A stretch of 64,000 bases of DNA from Scenedesmus sp. ARA3 (taxonomy: Eukaryota > Chlorophyta > Chlorophyceae > Sphaeropleales > Scenedesmaceae): contig RWJK01001733.1 in the NCBI GenBank assembly GCA_004335835.1, forward strand, positions 100,906-164,905, written 5' to 3'. Positions 21,697 through 40,200 of the stretch are shown here, one piece after another; the first letter of the stretch is position 1, and each line of letters opens with the position of its first letter. A model generated the notes under the pieces. It saw only the letters and a list, made by a program, of their open reading frames with translations, had not been told where the DNA came from and did not search any database. The position numbers were made by a program, and so were the translations under genes.

Positions 21697-23424
21697 GTTT
21701 TATCGCACCAGGCCGCACCTGGCCTGTCTCGCTGGCGTTGATCCTGCTGCCCTGCCCCACTGCTGCTGCCGCCCAGTCGCACCTGACCTACTGCTGCTGC
21801 CCTGCTGCTGCTGCTGCTGCTGCTCTACCCCGCCTATAACCGCCCGCACCTGTCCTGTCTCGCTGGCGTTGATCCTGAAGTACGTGGACAGCTCCATGGG
21901 GCTCTTCACGCCCTTGGGCACAAACACAAAGCTGCCGTCACTGAACACCGCGCTGTTCAGCGCAGCGTAGTAGTTGTCGGCAGCAGGCACCTGCAGAGCA
22001 GGTTGCAGCAGTTGATGCAGATGCAGCACAAACTCAGCACAGCATGATTGTCGGCAGCAGGCACCTGGTGAAGCAGAGTAACAGAACGTGCAGACGCAGC
22101 CAACGAAACCTCAGCGTGTGGAGTGGAGATGAGGCGATAGCTGGCACTGCACAGTCACTGTTGATGGCTGCTGCTGGACAGTGGAGTTGTGATGTGCCGG
22201 GCGGGTCGTTGCACCACAGCCCTGAGCTGAGCACAGCAACATCTGCTGCTGCTGTTTGCTCTTCGCCAGCACACCCAGCGCTGCCTGCCGCTGCTGCTGC
22301 TGCCGTCGCTCGATGTCCTGCTTGGCATTGGTGCCGCCATTGCTGCCACACAGAGTGGCTTAGCAAGCCTTGGTGGTCGACGCGTCATGCACACAACAAG
22401 GTCAATTATGCACGACTGCTGCATGCATGCAAAGAGTCTGCGTGACTCATAGCAGCAACGCTAATTGCCTGACTAGTGGACAGCCCTCAAGGACCCCTGG
22501 CGGGGGCACCGCGGCACGTCAGGCTACTCTTCTGGATTTAAAGATGTACCTGATGCTGCAGTGTGAATCGGGCAGCATGCAAACACCCGCTGCATGTGCA
22601 GATCTCAACAAAACACAACCCCCCAAAACCATGCATGCGACTATCTGCTGCTGCTGTTGCTGCTGCTGCGTTGCTGGCGCCCAGCACTTCCCGCCGCCCG
22701 TTTTCCTGCAAGCCCTGCTGCAGCAGTCACTCACCACGCTGCCCAGGTGCTTGCGGACCAGCTCAGGGTACTCCTTGACTGCTTCGCTGATGGAGCAGAA
22801 GATGACGCCTGCCTTGCCCAGCTCCTCCCTGAAGGTGGTGGCAATGGACACTGAGTCAAAGACAGCATCCACAGCCACGTTGGCCAGGCGCTTCTGCTCG
22901 TTGAGCGGGATGCCCAGCTTGTCGAAGGTACGCAGCAGCTCTGGATCAACCTCATCCAGGCTGGCCTTCTTCTCCTTCATCTTTGGGGCAGAGTAGTAGC
23001 TGAGGTCTTGGAAGTCGATGACCGGGTAGCGGTTGTCTGACCAGTGTGGCTCCTCCATGGTCAACCATTTCTTGAATGCGCGCAGCCTGAACTCCAGCAT
23101 CCACTCTGGCTCGTTCTTCTTGGCCGAGATGGCTCGCACCACGTCCTCGTTCAAGCCCTTGGGGAAAGTGTCGCTCTCAATGAACGTTTTAAAGCCATAC
23201 TTGTAAGGCCGGTTCATCATCTGCGAGAGCTGCTGCTTCTCGTCCAACTCGGGCTGCTGCTGCTGCAAGTCCACTGCAGCTGCTGGCTCCGTGCTGGCTG
23301 CTGCTTGCACTCGCAGGCGCTTCTGCGATCTGCATGATGCGATCCTGCCGCATGCATGCTGCTGCTTGGCACGCTGCTGGGCTACGGCAGGCCCCAGAGG
23401 CCTGCCTGTAAGCGAGTGTTGCAT
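19348..23424 (-). CDS. SUFB: Plastid Fe-S cluster assembly scaffold SUFB, 6 exons
   Basis: Exons 23424-22735, 21990-21850, 21106-20852, 20558-20340, 19877-19782 and 19566-19348 give 539 residues, all junctions in phase 0. SUFB with SUFC and SUFD forms the scaffold on which plastids build iron-sulfur clusters. About 50 N-terminal residues rich in Arg, Gln, Ser and Ala look like a transit peptide. The mature part follows the family throughout: [134 protein letters not shown], and the C-terminal [16 protein letters not shown] with LEGSVG. The ATG at 23424 is the first in frame with the transit peptide. Introns carry extra copies of exon 2, 4 and possibly other edges. Confidence 0.96.
20067..20135 (-). 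repeat. Intronic copy of the end of SUFB exon 4
   Basis: Encodes a variant of [20 protein letters not shown] (with S and K changes) and ends with CAG/GTGCGG. It lies 273 bases downstream of the true exon end at 20340. The donor is intact. Confidence 0.85.
20191..20250. repeat. Perfect 30-bp direct repeat, two copies
   Basis: 20191-20220 and 20221-20250 are identical and adjacent, inside SUFB intron 4. Confidence 0.95.
20630..20685 (-). repeat. Intronic copy of the start of SUFB exon 4
   Basis: It starts after a CTGCAG acceptor and encodes [18 protein letters not shown] against [18 protein letters not shown] in the true exon at 20558. It then diverges. Spacing is 127 bases. Confidence 0.85.
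21478..21760 (-). repeat. Three intronic copies of the end of SUFB exon 2, with CAG spacers
   Basis: The last codons of exon 2 (INASETGQ, true end 21850) recur with copy ends at about 21719, 21617 and 21487, each followed by a GTGCGG- or GTGCAG-like donor. Spacings are 131, 102 and 130 bases. CAG/CTG tracts separate the copies, the longest at 21645-21694. Confidence 0.85.
21645..21694. repeat. (CTG)n microsatellite, about 16 units
   Basis: Pure triplets between two exon-edge copies in SUFB intron 2. It is CAG in the sense of the gene. Confidence 0.95.
22049..22067 (-). repeat. Copy of the SUFB exon 2 acceptor edge
   Basis: The 19 bases that end intron 1 and open exon 2 at 21976-21994 recur exactly at 22049-22067, 73 bases upstream in the sense of the gene. 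Confidence 0.75.
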
Positions 23425-26210
23425 GCTTGCAGTGGGCAAAGCAAAAAACGCAAAGTGTACTCAGATCTTGCAGGCAAAGCACCACGGCTGCAGGAGGGCA
23501 ACCTAATTGGGGCGAGACGACAGTGTCACTGTCGCGAACCTCAAAAAGTGCTACTACACAGCAACGTCACCCAAGCTCGGTACAGGTGAGGCCCATGTGA
23601 CTGCCTACAGCTTGATCAGAGCAACGGAGGCGTTGCTTCACTCCTCAGCCAACAGTTACCTCAAGATGCGACAGTAACAGGGGGCAGTTACCTGCCACAG
23701 GTCTGTTACAGGCCAGGGACACTGTACTGCACCCATTGCTGCAGCAGCACCGGGCTGAAGCACTGATAAATTAGGGATTCTCGACTCCGTATCCCGGACG
23801 ATCTTTTCTTTGGTTGTGTGCGAGGCACGCGCCATTTCGCGTGCACGCATGGGTGCAAGTACTTGCTGAGCTACTCACCCCCCCTGAAGGTTCAACCCTG
23901 CCCCAGTCATATCTTTCAAATTTCTGGGCCGATGTCTCCTAATGCTTGCTATACTATTTTCTTATTGTCAAAAACATTTCCGAAAGGCTGACGCCTTCTC
24001 GGTCGCAAGGCAGCTTCAACTGCAATGCTGTGATGGTCCGGTGGAAACGCTGCCATTGTTGCGGAATCTTTGGCTGTGAAGGTGCAGAAAGTACTGACCC
24101 AAAGGTTGGGCAAGGGTAGGTACAACTTGCAATACTAGAGAGTTAGTTGCAGGTCAAGTCAGCATGTTGTGCCACCTGCAGTGGTGGGCTTCTTGAAATG
24201 TTTCAGTGAGTTGCAGTGGCTCCCGCGCTGAGGAACTGTGCAAATACCTTGACTTAAATACCAAGTTCATAAATTGACATGAATTGTCGAAAGCAGGGCG
24301 CTCACAGACCCAGCACAGCTCGCATCGTGCGATCGCAGCAGTTTTCCCCAGATGTCGGAGCTAATTGACGGAAATTGTTGTACAATTATAAAGATGTAGG
24401 TCTTTACCATTAGTAATCAAAATCTTTTCTCTGGCCACGCAGGGAAGACGACGGTATTTTATAACAAGCACTCGTCAACACACATATGATAGCAAAAGTC
24501 CAAATGTCGGAGCCTTAGCAACAAATAAAGGCGGACAATGAAATATAAGTATCTTATCTATCAACATATGTTTGCGTGTAACTGTCCATCGCGTGTGCTG
24601 CACGCAAGAGACATCGGGACTGCCAAAGTCAGGTCCTGGGGGGGGACCTTCAGGGGGGGTGGAGCTACTGTCACAGTTGTTGCCTGGTATGAAGCCATCC
24701 GGCCACCCACCCACCCCTCCCAGCCCCTACGAGGCACTTCATCACCTTTGATTACATTGGGAAGTATTTTTTCGTGACGTGCTATGGGGAAACACCTGCC
24801 TGCAAAGTCTGGCAAAGTCAAAACCCACAACCCAAAACACCAGAAGCCATTGACCCTGGCGAAGAGGCAGAACTAGACGTAGTAATTTTCACGTTTGCTG
24901 AAGCACATTACTGAATAGTTTACGAGGCAGCATGTTTGGCCTGATTTGACGTATACATAGACTGTTGCTGCTCCACGACGCTCTTCAACGCCTGCGCCTC
25001 GCGCGCTCAAACTTCAGCTATAAAGGGGGACCACATCGCACATTGCAATGAACCCTCACTTGCCGTCACAGCCTCATTGACTTCAGAGCAGTTCGAGTCG
25101 GAAGAGCCGGTGTAACACGAAAAATAACGCTGGCCGGAAGGCCACAGTCTCCGTCCTCATTCTATTCGTCCGGGTACACGGTGCTTGTGGAACTCATGGG
25201 TACTTCATCGCACATTGAGTCATGCTGGATACACAGCAGCACTGCGACAACACTAAAGAATTTGAACTTGGCGGGCCCTTTCAGTCAGCGCTGGTCAGCG
25301 CTGGTCAACCCAGGTCGCCTTCATCACCAAATTGTCGATCAAGCCATAGCAATGACAGCATCGGTCTCAAGTCCCACATGAGGGGAAGGAGGCGGGGGCA
25401 CTGCTCCATCCTGCCGGCCACGTGGTCAACCATGTGCACATGCACTGCCTTCATCGTGCCACAGCTGGCAACTACAAGCCAAGTACAACGACAGGCAAGA
25501 CTTGGGGAAACGCACTGCACACCCACCACACATGTGCGTCCCTTCAAGGACATGAAGGCCGCAGCTGCCAGCATCAGAACAGTTTTGCTGCTCTACCACC
25601 AACACTGTTCCCTGTCTAACATCAAGAAGATGCTGCACAGCGGGCAAAGGGCACTGATAATCAATCAAAAACAGAGCAGGATGCTGGCACATGCATGCCA
25701 TTGTGTAGCCAGCTGCATGTCATGTGCAGCGCACACCATGCTGAGTCCCAGCACCCCGTCCGCCTACATGCCTGTGTATGTGTTTGGCAAAGCGGCATCT
25801 GAGAAGCCAAGGACAGCATATGATGCAGCTGGCAGTGATGCCGTGGACCTGGCGTACACACATGCAATCAAGCAAACAGGCACAGCAGGACGCCCGCCGC
25901 TGCAAACAGTGGCATATAGCGCATCTCCCCTGCGTCTGTGCAGATCACATAACGTGTGCAGGCTGCACACAGGCATGTGCACCATGACACATGGTGCTCT
26001 TGCTGCACGGGCACTACCGGTTGCACATTAAGCACACACTGCACGCCACATACTTGCAATTGGCTGTGCAGCAGGTACTAACGCATTCACACTGCTCATA
26101 CGAACACGGTGCAACGCACCCCAGCCGATTCAGCCTGCAAATATGGCGTGTGCCGCCCATTGCTGCTGCAGCTGTGGCCCACTTTCATAGCTTTAGATAC
26201 TCTCTGCCGC
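23425..26210. other. Intergenic region: SUFB upstream side, orphan TATA box, MAD2 3' flank
   Basis: No gene recognised. From 23600 to 25200 the sequence is less CTG-rich than elsewhere, with G-runs at 24637-24662. From about 25200 to 26200 the plus strand is C/A-rich, as expected for the 3' flank of MAD2. The 269-codon open frame at 25222-26031 shows no domain or motif I recognise and follows this composition, so I do not call it a gene. Confidence 0.4.
25019..25026 (+). promoter_or_regulatory. TATA-box-like element without a recognised gene
   Basis: CTATAAAGGG lies in AT-poorer flanks. A transcript from it would start near 25050. No recognisable coding region follows on the plus strand before MAD2's 3' end. 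Confidence 0.3.
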
Positions 26211-26515
26211 CTATTCCCGCGTCCGGAACGACACAGACGTGTCCACTTTGTGCACCTGCATAGCAGCACCCACAATTGCCAGCAGCACGTCAGCAGCGTG
26301 CATCCCCTCAGCTGCTGCCGCTGTCCCTTTGTGCTATGTGCCAAAGATGACTAGCAGTGCAACATCAACTTTCGTTGAGCTGGCGCGTAAACATGAAGGC
26401 GGATGAATCTTTACACAATATGCAGCAGCAAACGCACCTTGGTGGTGAAGCTGCGCAGCTTCATGTCCTCGCCCTGGCTGATGTAGCGCGGGTCGCTCTC
26501 CTCCCTAGACGCGGC

Positions 26516-26564
<49 letters not shown>

Positions 26565-27426
26565 AAGTGCGGCAAGAAGGCACAACACAAACAGCTGAAG
26601 TTCTGCTGACTGATGTGCAGTCATGCTTTGTTGTGTGACACGCTGCTTCTCGCAACCCGTGGCAGGGTGAGCAGTGCTGGCGCTGACGCTGCTGATGCCT
26701 TTGGCACAGCACGTGCACATGCAGTGCGAAGCATGCCATGCTGAGGTCAGCACCACAATGTGAACTGCCCAACGCAGGCACGCACAGCTGCACTAGTTGC
26801 ACGCTGCTACACCAATCACACTGGTCATTTGGCAAGGCACGGCCAGCTATTGGCAAGTTCTCTGCTGCGAGAAAAGACACCCAAGCACCACGCAGCGCAC
26901 CAGTCAGTCGGCACAGCAGAGTCCTTGCTGGTGTATACCAGCAGGTCAAACGTGCCTGCAGCAACAAGGCAGGCACACACATGCTGTTGCTGCTGTGCCA
27001 ATCCAGCCTCTGTCAGCAAGGATAGCTTGCAGGACATTGACACATGACGCTGCAGCTAGACCTACACAGCCTACGTTGCAGTACGCCGCACTGGAGCGCA
27101 GCACAAGCTGTCCGGGTGAACCAACGGTGGTGCAAACACTGCACATGCTGCTGGCTGGCATCTCTTGTTGCTGCTGCTGCTGCTGCTGCTTGTGGTGGTG
27201 CTGCTTTTTGCTGCTGCTACTGAGGTCTGCTGCTGCTCCTGTTGCTGGTGCTTGCTGCTGCTGCTGCTGCTGTTCGCTGCTGCTGCTGCTGTCTGCTGCT
27301 GCTCACATGGGTCCTCCAGCAGCGGCAGGAACGTCACGCTGGCTGTGATCTGGCGCACCACTGCCTGGATGTCCTTCACAATGGACTCCTTGGGCACCTC
27401 AGGGGGTGGCCTGAGACATGTTTACG

Positions 27427-27474
<48 letters not shown>

Positions 27475-28511
27475 AAGCGGAGTGAAACATGCCAGGAAGT
27501 GTTGCACCCATCCCAGCAGCACTTGCAGGTGGAGCGCAGGTGGCATGTGGCGTCGCCACCACTGCAGCAGGTGAGCGCTGGTGATGCACGCGACTGCAAC
27601 ATGCGGTTTGCTGCGCGCCTTCAGTCAGCTGATTATGCAGCTGCTGTTGAGCTGCTGGCAACCCTGCGCTCCTACGGCTATGCTGCAAGCGCTTGCTGCT
27701 GCGTGCTGCCTAACAGCCCACTCAGTTCAAATCCATGTCCGTACAACGCTGAGTTGATGTACATGAAATCTTGCACGTTGGTGTACTGCTGCTGCTGCTG
27801 ATGCTGTTGCTGCTGCCAAGGCCCCTTGCTGCTCACCCTCCGTCCAGAACTGCCTTGTCTGTTTCTACCACAAACGTCCAGCGCTCCAGCACTTCCTTGC
27901 TGCCAATCGCGCTGCTGATCACCAGCACTAACCGCTGTAGTGAGCCATCCTCCAGCCATGCTGCAAGCATGCAGCACACGTCCTGTGTTGGTTAGAGTTG
28001 GGCAAAATGCCTTTTGCACAGCCTGGGCAGCTTGCAGGACAAACAACGCTAGCAGCAGGTCTGGGCCCCATCAAAAATCAGCAAGACTACAGGGGCGCGC
28101 ATGCGTTCGCTACGGCCTACTACGATAGCCGGTACCAGATGTGCACGATTGTATTGCTGATGCAGCAAGTCTAGCGGCTACGCACTTGACATCTGCTTGG
28201 TGACTGTCTGCAGGTAGGCTGTTAGGCCCTGGTCCTTGGACACCATCATGCTCAGCCCATAGTGTTGCTCCTGCCGAAAGCTGTCTGTTGGGTATATCCC
28301 TCGCTGGTATAGAATGCTGCAGTAGATGCCAAGGCAGTACAGAGGTATGGTGAGCTGTGCACACATTGTTTTCAATGACAGCAGCAGCAGTGGCAGTAGC
28401 TTCTCCCTTGCCCACCCACTTGTTCACTGCATAGTTGAAATACTCGGCCACGATAGCTGACGAGCCTTTTAGGCTGATTGTGTTTTTGGCTCGCGTTGAT
28501 GTGGCTGCCAT
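26211..28511 (-). CDS. MAD2: Mitotic spindle checkpoint protein MAD2 (HORMA domain), 7 exons
   Basis: Exons 28511-28420, 28316-28186, 27960-27837, 27410-27307, 26955-26901, 26504-26438 and 26255-26211 give 205 residues, exactly the length of human MAD2. MAD2 binds CDC20 at unattached kinetochores and holds back the anaphase-promoting complex. Recognisable blocks along the HORMA fold are ISLKGSSAIVAEYFNYAVN, ILYQRGIYPTDSF, LVLVISSAIGSKEVLERW, VVRQITASVTFLPLLE, TFDLLVYTSKD, VPTDWEES, KLRSFTTK and the C-terminal VHKVDTSVSFRTRE seatbelt tail. Exon 5 uses the donor inside GACTG/GTGCGC; this restores DWEES across the junction. Introns 3 and 4 have CAG runs after the donor, and introns 3 and 5 have long CTG runs just before the acceptor. 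The last exon is only 45 bases. Confidence 0.95.
26521..26562. repeat. (CAG)n microsatellite before MAD2 exon 6
   Basis: About 14 triplets, CTG in the sense of MAD2, ending about 15 bases before the exon 6 acceptor at 26505. Confidence 0.95.
27429..27472. repeat. (CAG)n microsatellite before MAD2 exon 4
   Basis: About 15 triplets, CTG in the sense of MAD2, ending about 18 bases before the exon 4 acceptor. Confidence 0.95.
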
Positions 28512-29819
28512 CGTGCTCGCAGGCGATATATGCAGAGTAGAGCAGTTAGTAAACTGGATGTTTCGAAAGAGCCACCTTTGAGCTGAACGAAGCACACCAA
28601 ATGGTTGAATATTACCACCATTTACATCAAGTATACACTCGTGAGCAGCATTCATCGCACACATTTGATCATGTTCAAAAGCTGTTACTGACAACTGGTG
28701 CTGTGTTAGATGCAGAGAGAAGAGACAGGCTGACACTTCTAGGCCTGCCAGCGAGGGATAAGGGTGGATTCAGCAGCTGGTAAACTCATCATCTCCGCCT
28801 AAGAACTGGAGCCGGTCTCCCGCACTTCTCTGGCAGGTTTACCAGGGTTTCAACTGGAAGTGCAAGGTAGTTCACCTAGGATGAGCCACATGGGCCATGG
28901 CACGGTTGACCATGCCAAGCTAGAATCTGTGCAGGCACAGCATGCAACATGCTAGACTTGTCGTCAGCATCGTATCACCATCCGCCACGCAACATTGTAC
29001 AACACATGACAAAAGGCGCAGCACAAAACCGCAGTGCCGCACTCAGCGGCTCAAGTGAGATCCCATATGCCTGGGTGACCAGTGGCCATGAAACAAGCTT
29101 GCTTTTGTGAGCGCTCTGGGGACGGTTTGCTGCATAACCTGGGCCAGCTGTCACTGGCAACCTCCGGCTGCCGGCCGCAATGCAAACACGACAATCATTG
29201 CTGTGTGTGCGTGATTTGTGCAGGCTCTGCATGCCATGTGCAGCAGACCTGCTAAGGAGGAAGACACGTGTGCACAAGCAGCCGCTGCGGGCTGCAGTAG
29301 AACACCAGACCAACTCCAGTACAGCACAATTCAAAACTTGAACCACCAAATCACACAATGACCGTCCCAGGAACAAGTCGTTGCACCAGCTGTGCTTGCT
29401 GATCATTTCATAAGATCCCAAAGTTGGGATTCCAAGCACAGATCTGCCCATTGGTTAAATAAAATCCATGCGTGACGCTGCAGCTGCAGCGTATCAAGAA
29501 AGCTGTATCAGTAATGCTACCCATCAGCAGTGGCTGTTTCATATGCTTCGAGTGAGCAGACAAGGCTGCTAGCTTTGTACTGGAGCAAGGAACCACGCAG
29601 CGCCCGCACTCTTGCCAGTCGAGATGCTGCTTGCATGATACTATCATGTAGTGCGCTGTCACAAACAGCGTGCGGAGTCCCAGTGCTGCATCCTGCACAG
29701 CGCCATGCGTTGCTGCAACCCCATAAATCAAAATCCCAGTTTATAATGGCATGATACCGTAGGGACGTGCTAATCTCTGTCCAGCACAGCACAAGCATCC
29801 AGACACTTCCTGCAAGAGT
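28512..29819. other. MAD2 upstream region and subtilase 3' flank
   Basis: No gene recognised. The 158-codon minus-strand frame at 28975-29451 has no familiar motif. The MAD2 promoter should lie next to 28511. Confidence 0.4.
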
Positions 29820-29902
29820 GCCACCAGGGTCACCAGTGTCTACACGAGTGACACCAGTGTCTACACGAGTGACACCAGTTTCTGCACGAGTGACACTGAT
29901 GT

Positions 29903-36221
<6,319 letters not shown>

Positions 36222-37075
36222 TAGTACTGACAAACACAGCTACGAGAGGAAACGAAGCGGAAATCCGAGCACGGCAGCAAAGCAGCAGTGGCAGCAGTGG
36301 CAGCAGCAGCAGCAGAACAGAAGTGGCGTACGCTCAGTCTCAGCAACCAGCTCGTAAGGTGCTCTGATGTCACGTGTTACTGATTTTTGCGGTCTACGCA
36401 GGGACGTCGCTCCTCGCTGCTTTGCGGAACTTGAGCCGGAAGCTCACCGCCAATGGTTGGCTAATGTTGCGCCAAGTGGGTCACCGACCACGCCATTCGT
36501 TACAACTCAAGATTCAGGTCAACCAGTAGCTGCAAACGATCTGCGTTGCTGGAGCACTGGTATGCAGTGTGCTGTTTGTAAGGCGCAAATGACCAGCCAG
36601 CACATGCCAGAACAAGGGCCAGGATATTAATTTAATCAGCATGTAAGCGGTTTCGGAAGCCAGTTACCCAAAGTTCGACAGAGTCCTGAAGTTCCGTTCT
36701 GTCACTTCCGGCCCCCGGCCAGTGACTGACAGCAGTGACACCATGAGTCTGGCTGGCCAGTGAGAGGTGTTGCCAGGACGACTAGCTGTGCCTTTTATTT
36801 CCTCATCTTCTCAGTAAAATCGGGACAGCAAGGACCTTGCTGTCTGATACAAGTAAGACGCTGGGCTGGATGCAACATGTAACGCTGGCTTGGAGACACG
36901 GGCTGGTCCTCAAGCGTGGTCTCAGCTGTCCAGCTCCTCTGCACCAGCCACCCGCCAACAACAACACCTCAGATGCAGTGTATGCTGCGGCTATATGCAT
37001 TGTTGCACACTGCACCCGCTCACACACTTCGTGCCCGCCGCCGCCGCTATTGCTGTATGACATCCCAATTTGTGC

Positions 37076-37134
37076 GTTACACGACGGGAACACAGCCCGT
37101 TTTTGAGCCAACGACAGGGTCACTGGGCAACCAC
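37076..37134. repeat. Dispersed repeat, copy 1
   Basis: A 57-base block beginning ACGACGGGAACACAGCCCG and ending GGGCAACCACT is repeated with only a few changes at 63938-63994. Both copies keep the same orientation. Confidence 0.85.
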
Positions 37135-37208
37135 TCACACATCGCTGCAGCAGCAGCCAAGCCACAACAGCGCGCCGCACAACAACAACCCACACTACAT
37201 CAAAACAT

Positions 37209-37252
37209 TGGTGCAGTGCAGTGCAGTGCAGTGCAGTGCAGTGCAGTGCATG
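37209..37252. repeat. GTGCA pentanucleotide array
   Basis: About eight tandem units of GTGCA directly upstream of, in plus coordinates, the stop codon of the 551-residue gene (its 3' flank). Confidence 0.9.
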
Positions 37253-37258
37253 CTACTA

Positions 37259-40200
37259 CTACTGGCCAAAGGGCTGCTGCTGAGCGTCGCCCCTGCCCTG
37301 GTAGCAGTAGTTGGTTGCCTCCAGCATTGGGGTGACAGCAGACGCCTCCGCAGCCAGCACATGCTTTGGAGCTTTGCGGGTGGAGCGGCGCACAGGAGAC
37401 AGCACCTGCAGCAGCGGATCATAAAGCAATGAAGGAGGAACTGGGTACCTGATTGCCAACCCTCATGAGCGGTAGATCGGCTCGCTGGGCTTGTGCCTGA
37501 GGCAGGTCCGTCCTATACTTTGGTATTGGTATAAACAAGTAGAGGTGACTAGGTCGCCTCAACAGTGGCCCTTTGAGACTGGTGGTCCCTACCAGCGCGG
37601 CTGATACAGCCTCACAGGGAATATGGCAAGCCAAGGCAAACTAGCATATGCATGTTCAGCACTTGGCAAGCGCACCATACAGGTTGATGTTGATAACACC
37701 TGATCCTTTCGCCATGACAAGACTAGTCAGCATTGCCTCGAAGCTGATGAAATCGCTGCCTCACTCATGCACAGCTGCTACATGGCACCGGGCTCACCTG
37801 ATCCCCTGCCCCCAGCACGTGCTGCAGCTGCTTCTTGGGCCTTACTGGGCTCAGCACGTCACATGTGCCCAGCGCTGCTGACGGCTGCAGGGCTGCTGCT
37901 GCCTGGGGGTCAGATAGAAGCTGCTTCAGCTCCTTTGGAATCACAGGCCTAAGGTGGTGATACGCAGGGGGAGGGGAGGTGGCAGGCATGGGAGGATTTG
38001 AGTAAGTGTTAGCAACAGCAGCATTGTGATGTGTTCAACGCACACGACGAAACAGCGTGCGAGCAAGCTAGCTTGTGGTGAGCAACGATGTGCATTGATG
38101 TCAGTGGCACGTACACACCAGCTGCGATGGCAGTGGTCACGACCAAGCTTATGCTGCAAATCTGGTCGCTGCCCAGCCTGCTGTGTATGCTTCTACATCG
38201 GTATGCATGCGCTGCCATCATCGTAATGCCCAGCCACGTCCTGCCACTGCTGATTCCTGACTCAGCTACTCACTTGCTGCCCTCCAAGGGGACACGGGCA
38301 GGCTGCTTGAGCCTGGACTTTGGGGTTGTCGCCAGGCCCAGCATACTGCTGCTGCTGGCACCCACAGGCGCCCCTGCCCCTGCGGCCCTCCGCCTGCTGC
38401 TGACAACAACACCCTCTGCTGGTCCTGCAAGCTCTTTGATGGCGCTGCTGGCACAGTCTTCCTGGCTGGCATCCTCGCCGCTTGCTTTGCAGCTGCCAGC
38501 GCTGGTGGCACTGCTGACCGCAGCTGCTGCAGGGGTGACAGTCTTGCTGAAGAACACAGGTGTGCTTGCCTCCTCCTCTTCCTCCTCCTCTGCTGCAGAG
38601 GCCATCCTGTGGAGGAATGGTGGCGTGCACTCCTCCTCATCCCCTGCTGCTACAGGAGCTGCGGTGCCAACCCCAAACCCTGTGAAGCTGCTGTCACTGC
38701 TGAAGCTGGGAGCAGCAGCTGCTGCTGCAGCAGCTGCCTGCTGTGTTATGTTGCCAGCTACACTCTTTGGATCGGCTGATGCCAGCACATGGCTGCTTGT
38801 GCCAGCTGAGAACATGCCCGCACCCCTCGCTGCTGCCCCAGCTGCTGCTGGGGCGTCAGCAGGTGTCCTTGGTGCTGCCATTGACGGCACTGGTGTGCTC
38901 TGCAGCTCCGTCTCTGTTATGGTGCTTGTGAACAGCTCCATGCAGGTGCCACTGCTGCGGCCACTGATGGTGTCCAGCTCCTCTTCTGCTGCATCTGCAG
39001 CACACACTGCACGCACACAGCCGCCTTCGCCAGAGTCCTTGCCATCAAGGCTGTAGGGTGTGTGGCCTGTGGGACAGTTGCAGGCAGGTGCAGGAGCATG
39101 TGTGATTGACACGCCAGTACATGTCTGACTACAAGCGTTTGCCGATTGCTCAATCATTGCCATAGCAACTGGCAAATTTATTGAAGGCAGCAGTCATCGT
39201 GTCTTCAATGGTGAGCGTGCAAGAGTTTTCAGGCAAAATCAGTGCCTGCACATCTGGGGCTGCTGCTGTGCCTGTTTGCACGCATATACAGGCGCGGCCC
39301 TGCCACAGTTGCATACCTGCATTAGACCACAGTGGTGTGCTGTCCTGCTGCACTGCACCGGCCGCAGGGGTTGAGGGCGTGTATGCCAACACGCATGGTG
39401 TGCCAAATGCTACGCTGCGCCGTTGCCGCCCTTCAACTGCAGTGTGAGTGCCTGCTGCTGCTGCTGCTGCTGCTGCTTGTCCTGAAAACGCTGCATGGCT
39501 GCTGTTGCCGCTGCTTGTGGTGCTGCAGCTGGCGGGGGCTACGCCACCAGTGGCTACTGCAGATCCGCTGCTGGGCCCAGCAGGCTTGGTGGCCGTTGCT
39601 GTTGCTGGTGTGGTAAGCGTCAGGTTCTCAAAGCGCTGGAACAGGCACAGAGTTGGCGTCTTGTCCGAGGTCAAGGGCGTGGTCCCATCAGCTGCTTCAC
39701 CCTGTGTGTGTGGAAACAATTGCACAAGTTCAGCACAGCATGGTGGCTAGTGCGATCAAGTGGTTGGAACCAGGTGATACAAGGGAGTAAACCTAGGATA
39801 GAGCACGCTGCGCTTCTTGAAGCAGATACGTGTTGCACTGTTTGTGCATAGCCTGGCTTGCAGCTGGCTGATGCCGGTTTGAGGTTAAGCTGGACCTGCT
39901 GCCAAGCATGTTTAAACCTCAGCACATGGCACAGCTCACCTCCTCTGGGTTGCTACCGTTTCTGCCTGCAAACACACCAGATGCAGAGTTCAATGTTTGC
40001 GTTGTTTCAACACCTTTAGGGTAGGAACTTGAGAATTAAATATGTATGAATTACGATTTCTGCTGCTGAACTCACCGACTGGTACACGCCTTGCTCCTGA
40101 CGCTAGGTGGGGTGTGCGTAAGCTGCGATCCTGCACAGCAGGACGAGCATCCTGTAAGAAGCCCGTGTTGTCTGCTTTGCAGCAAACGGACCCAAAAGAC

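Larger units (their letters stand above)
36222..37258. other. Subtilase upstream region and 3' flank of the 551-residue gene
   Basis: No gene recognised. It holds the dispersed repeat at 37076-37134 and a GTGCA pentamer array at 37209-37252 (GTGCA/GCAGT repeated about eight times). A sense TGTAA for the 551-residue gene lies at 37077-37081, about 180 bases past its stop. Confidence 0.5.

Noticed and set aside
25222..26031. 269-codon plus-strand open frame
   Set aside because: No recognisable motif or exon structure; lies in the C/A-rich 3' flank of MAD2. Kept only as a reason to test for transcription.
37441..37625. Compositionally odd part of an intron of the 551-residue gene, thought to be a transposon piece
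   Set aside because: No terminal repeats or protein similarity could be seen; without a repeat search it cannot be supported.
38088..39056. 322-codon plus-strand open frame
   Set aside because: Antisense of exon 4 of the 551-residue gene; Leu/Ala-rich only.
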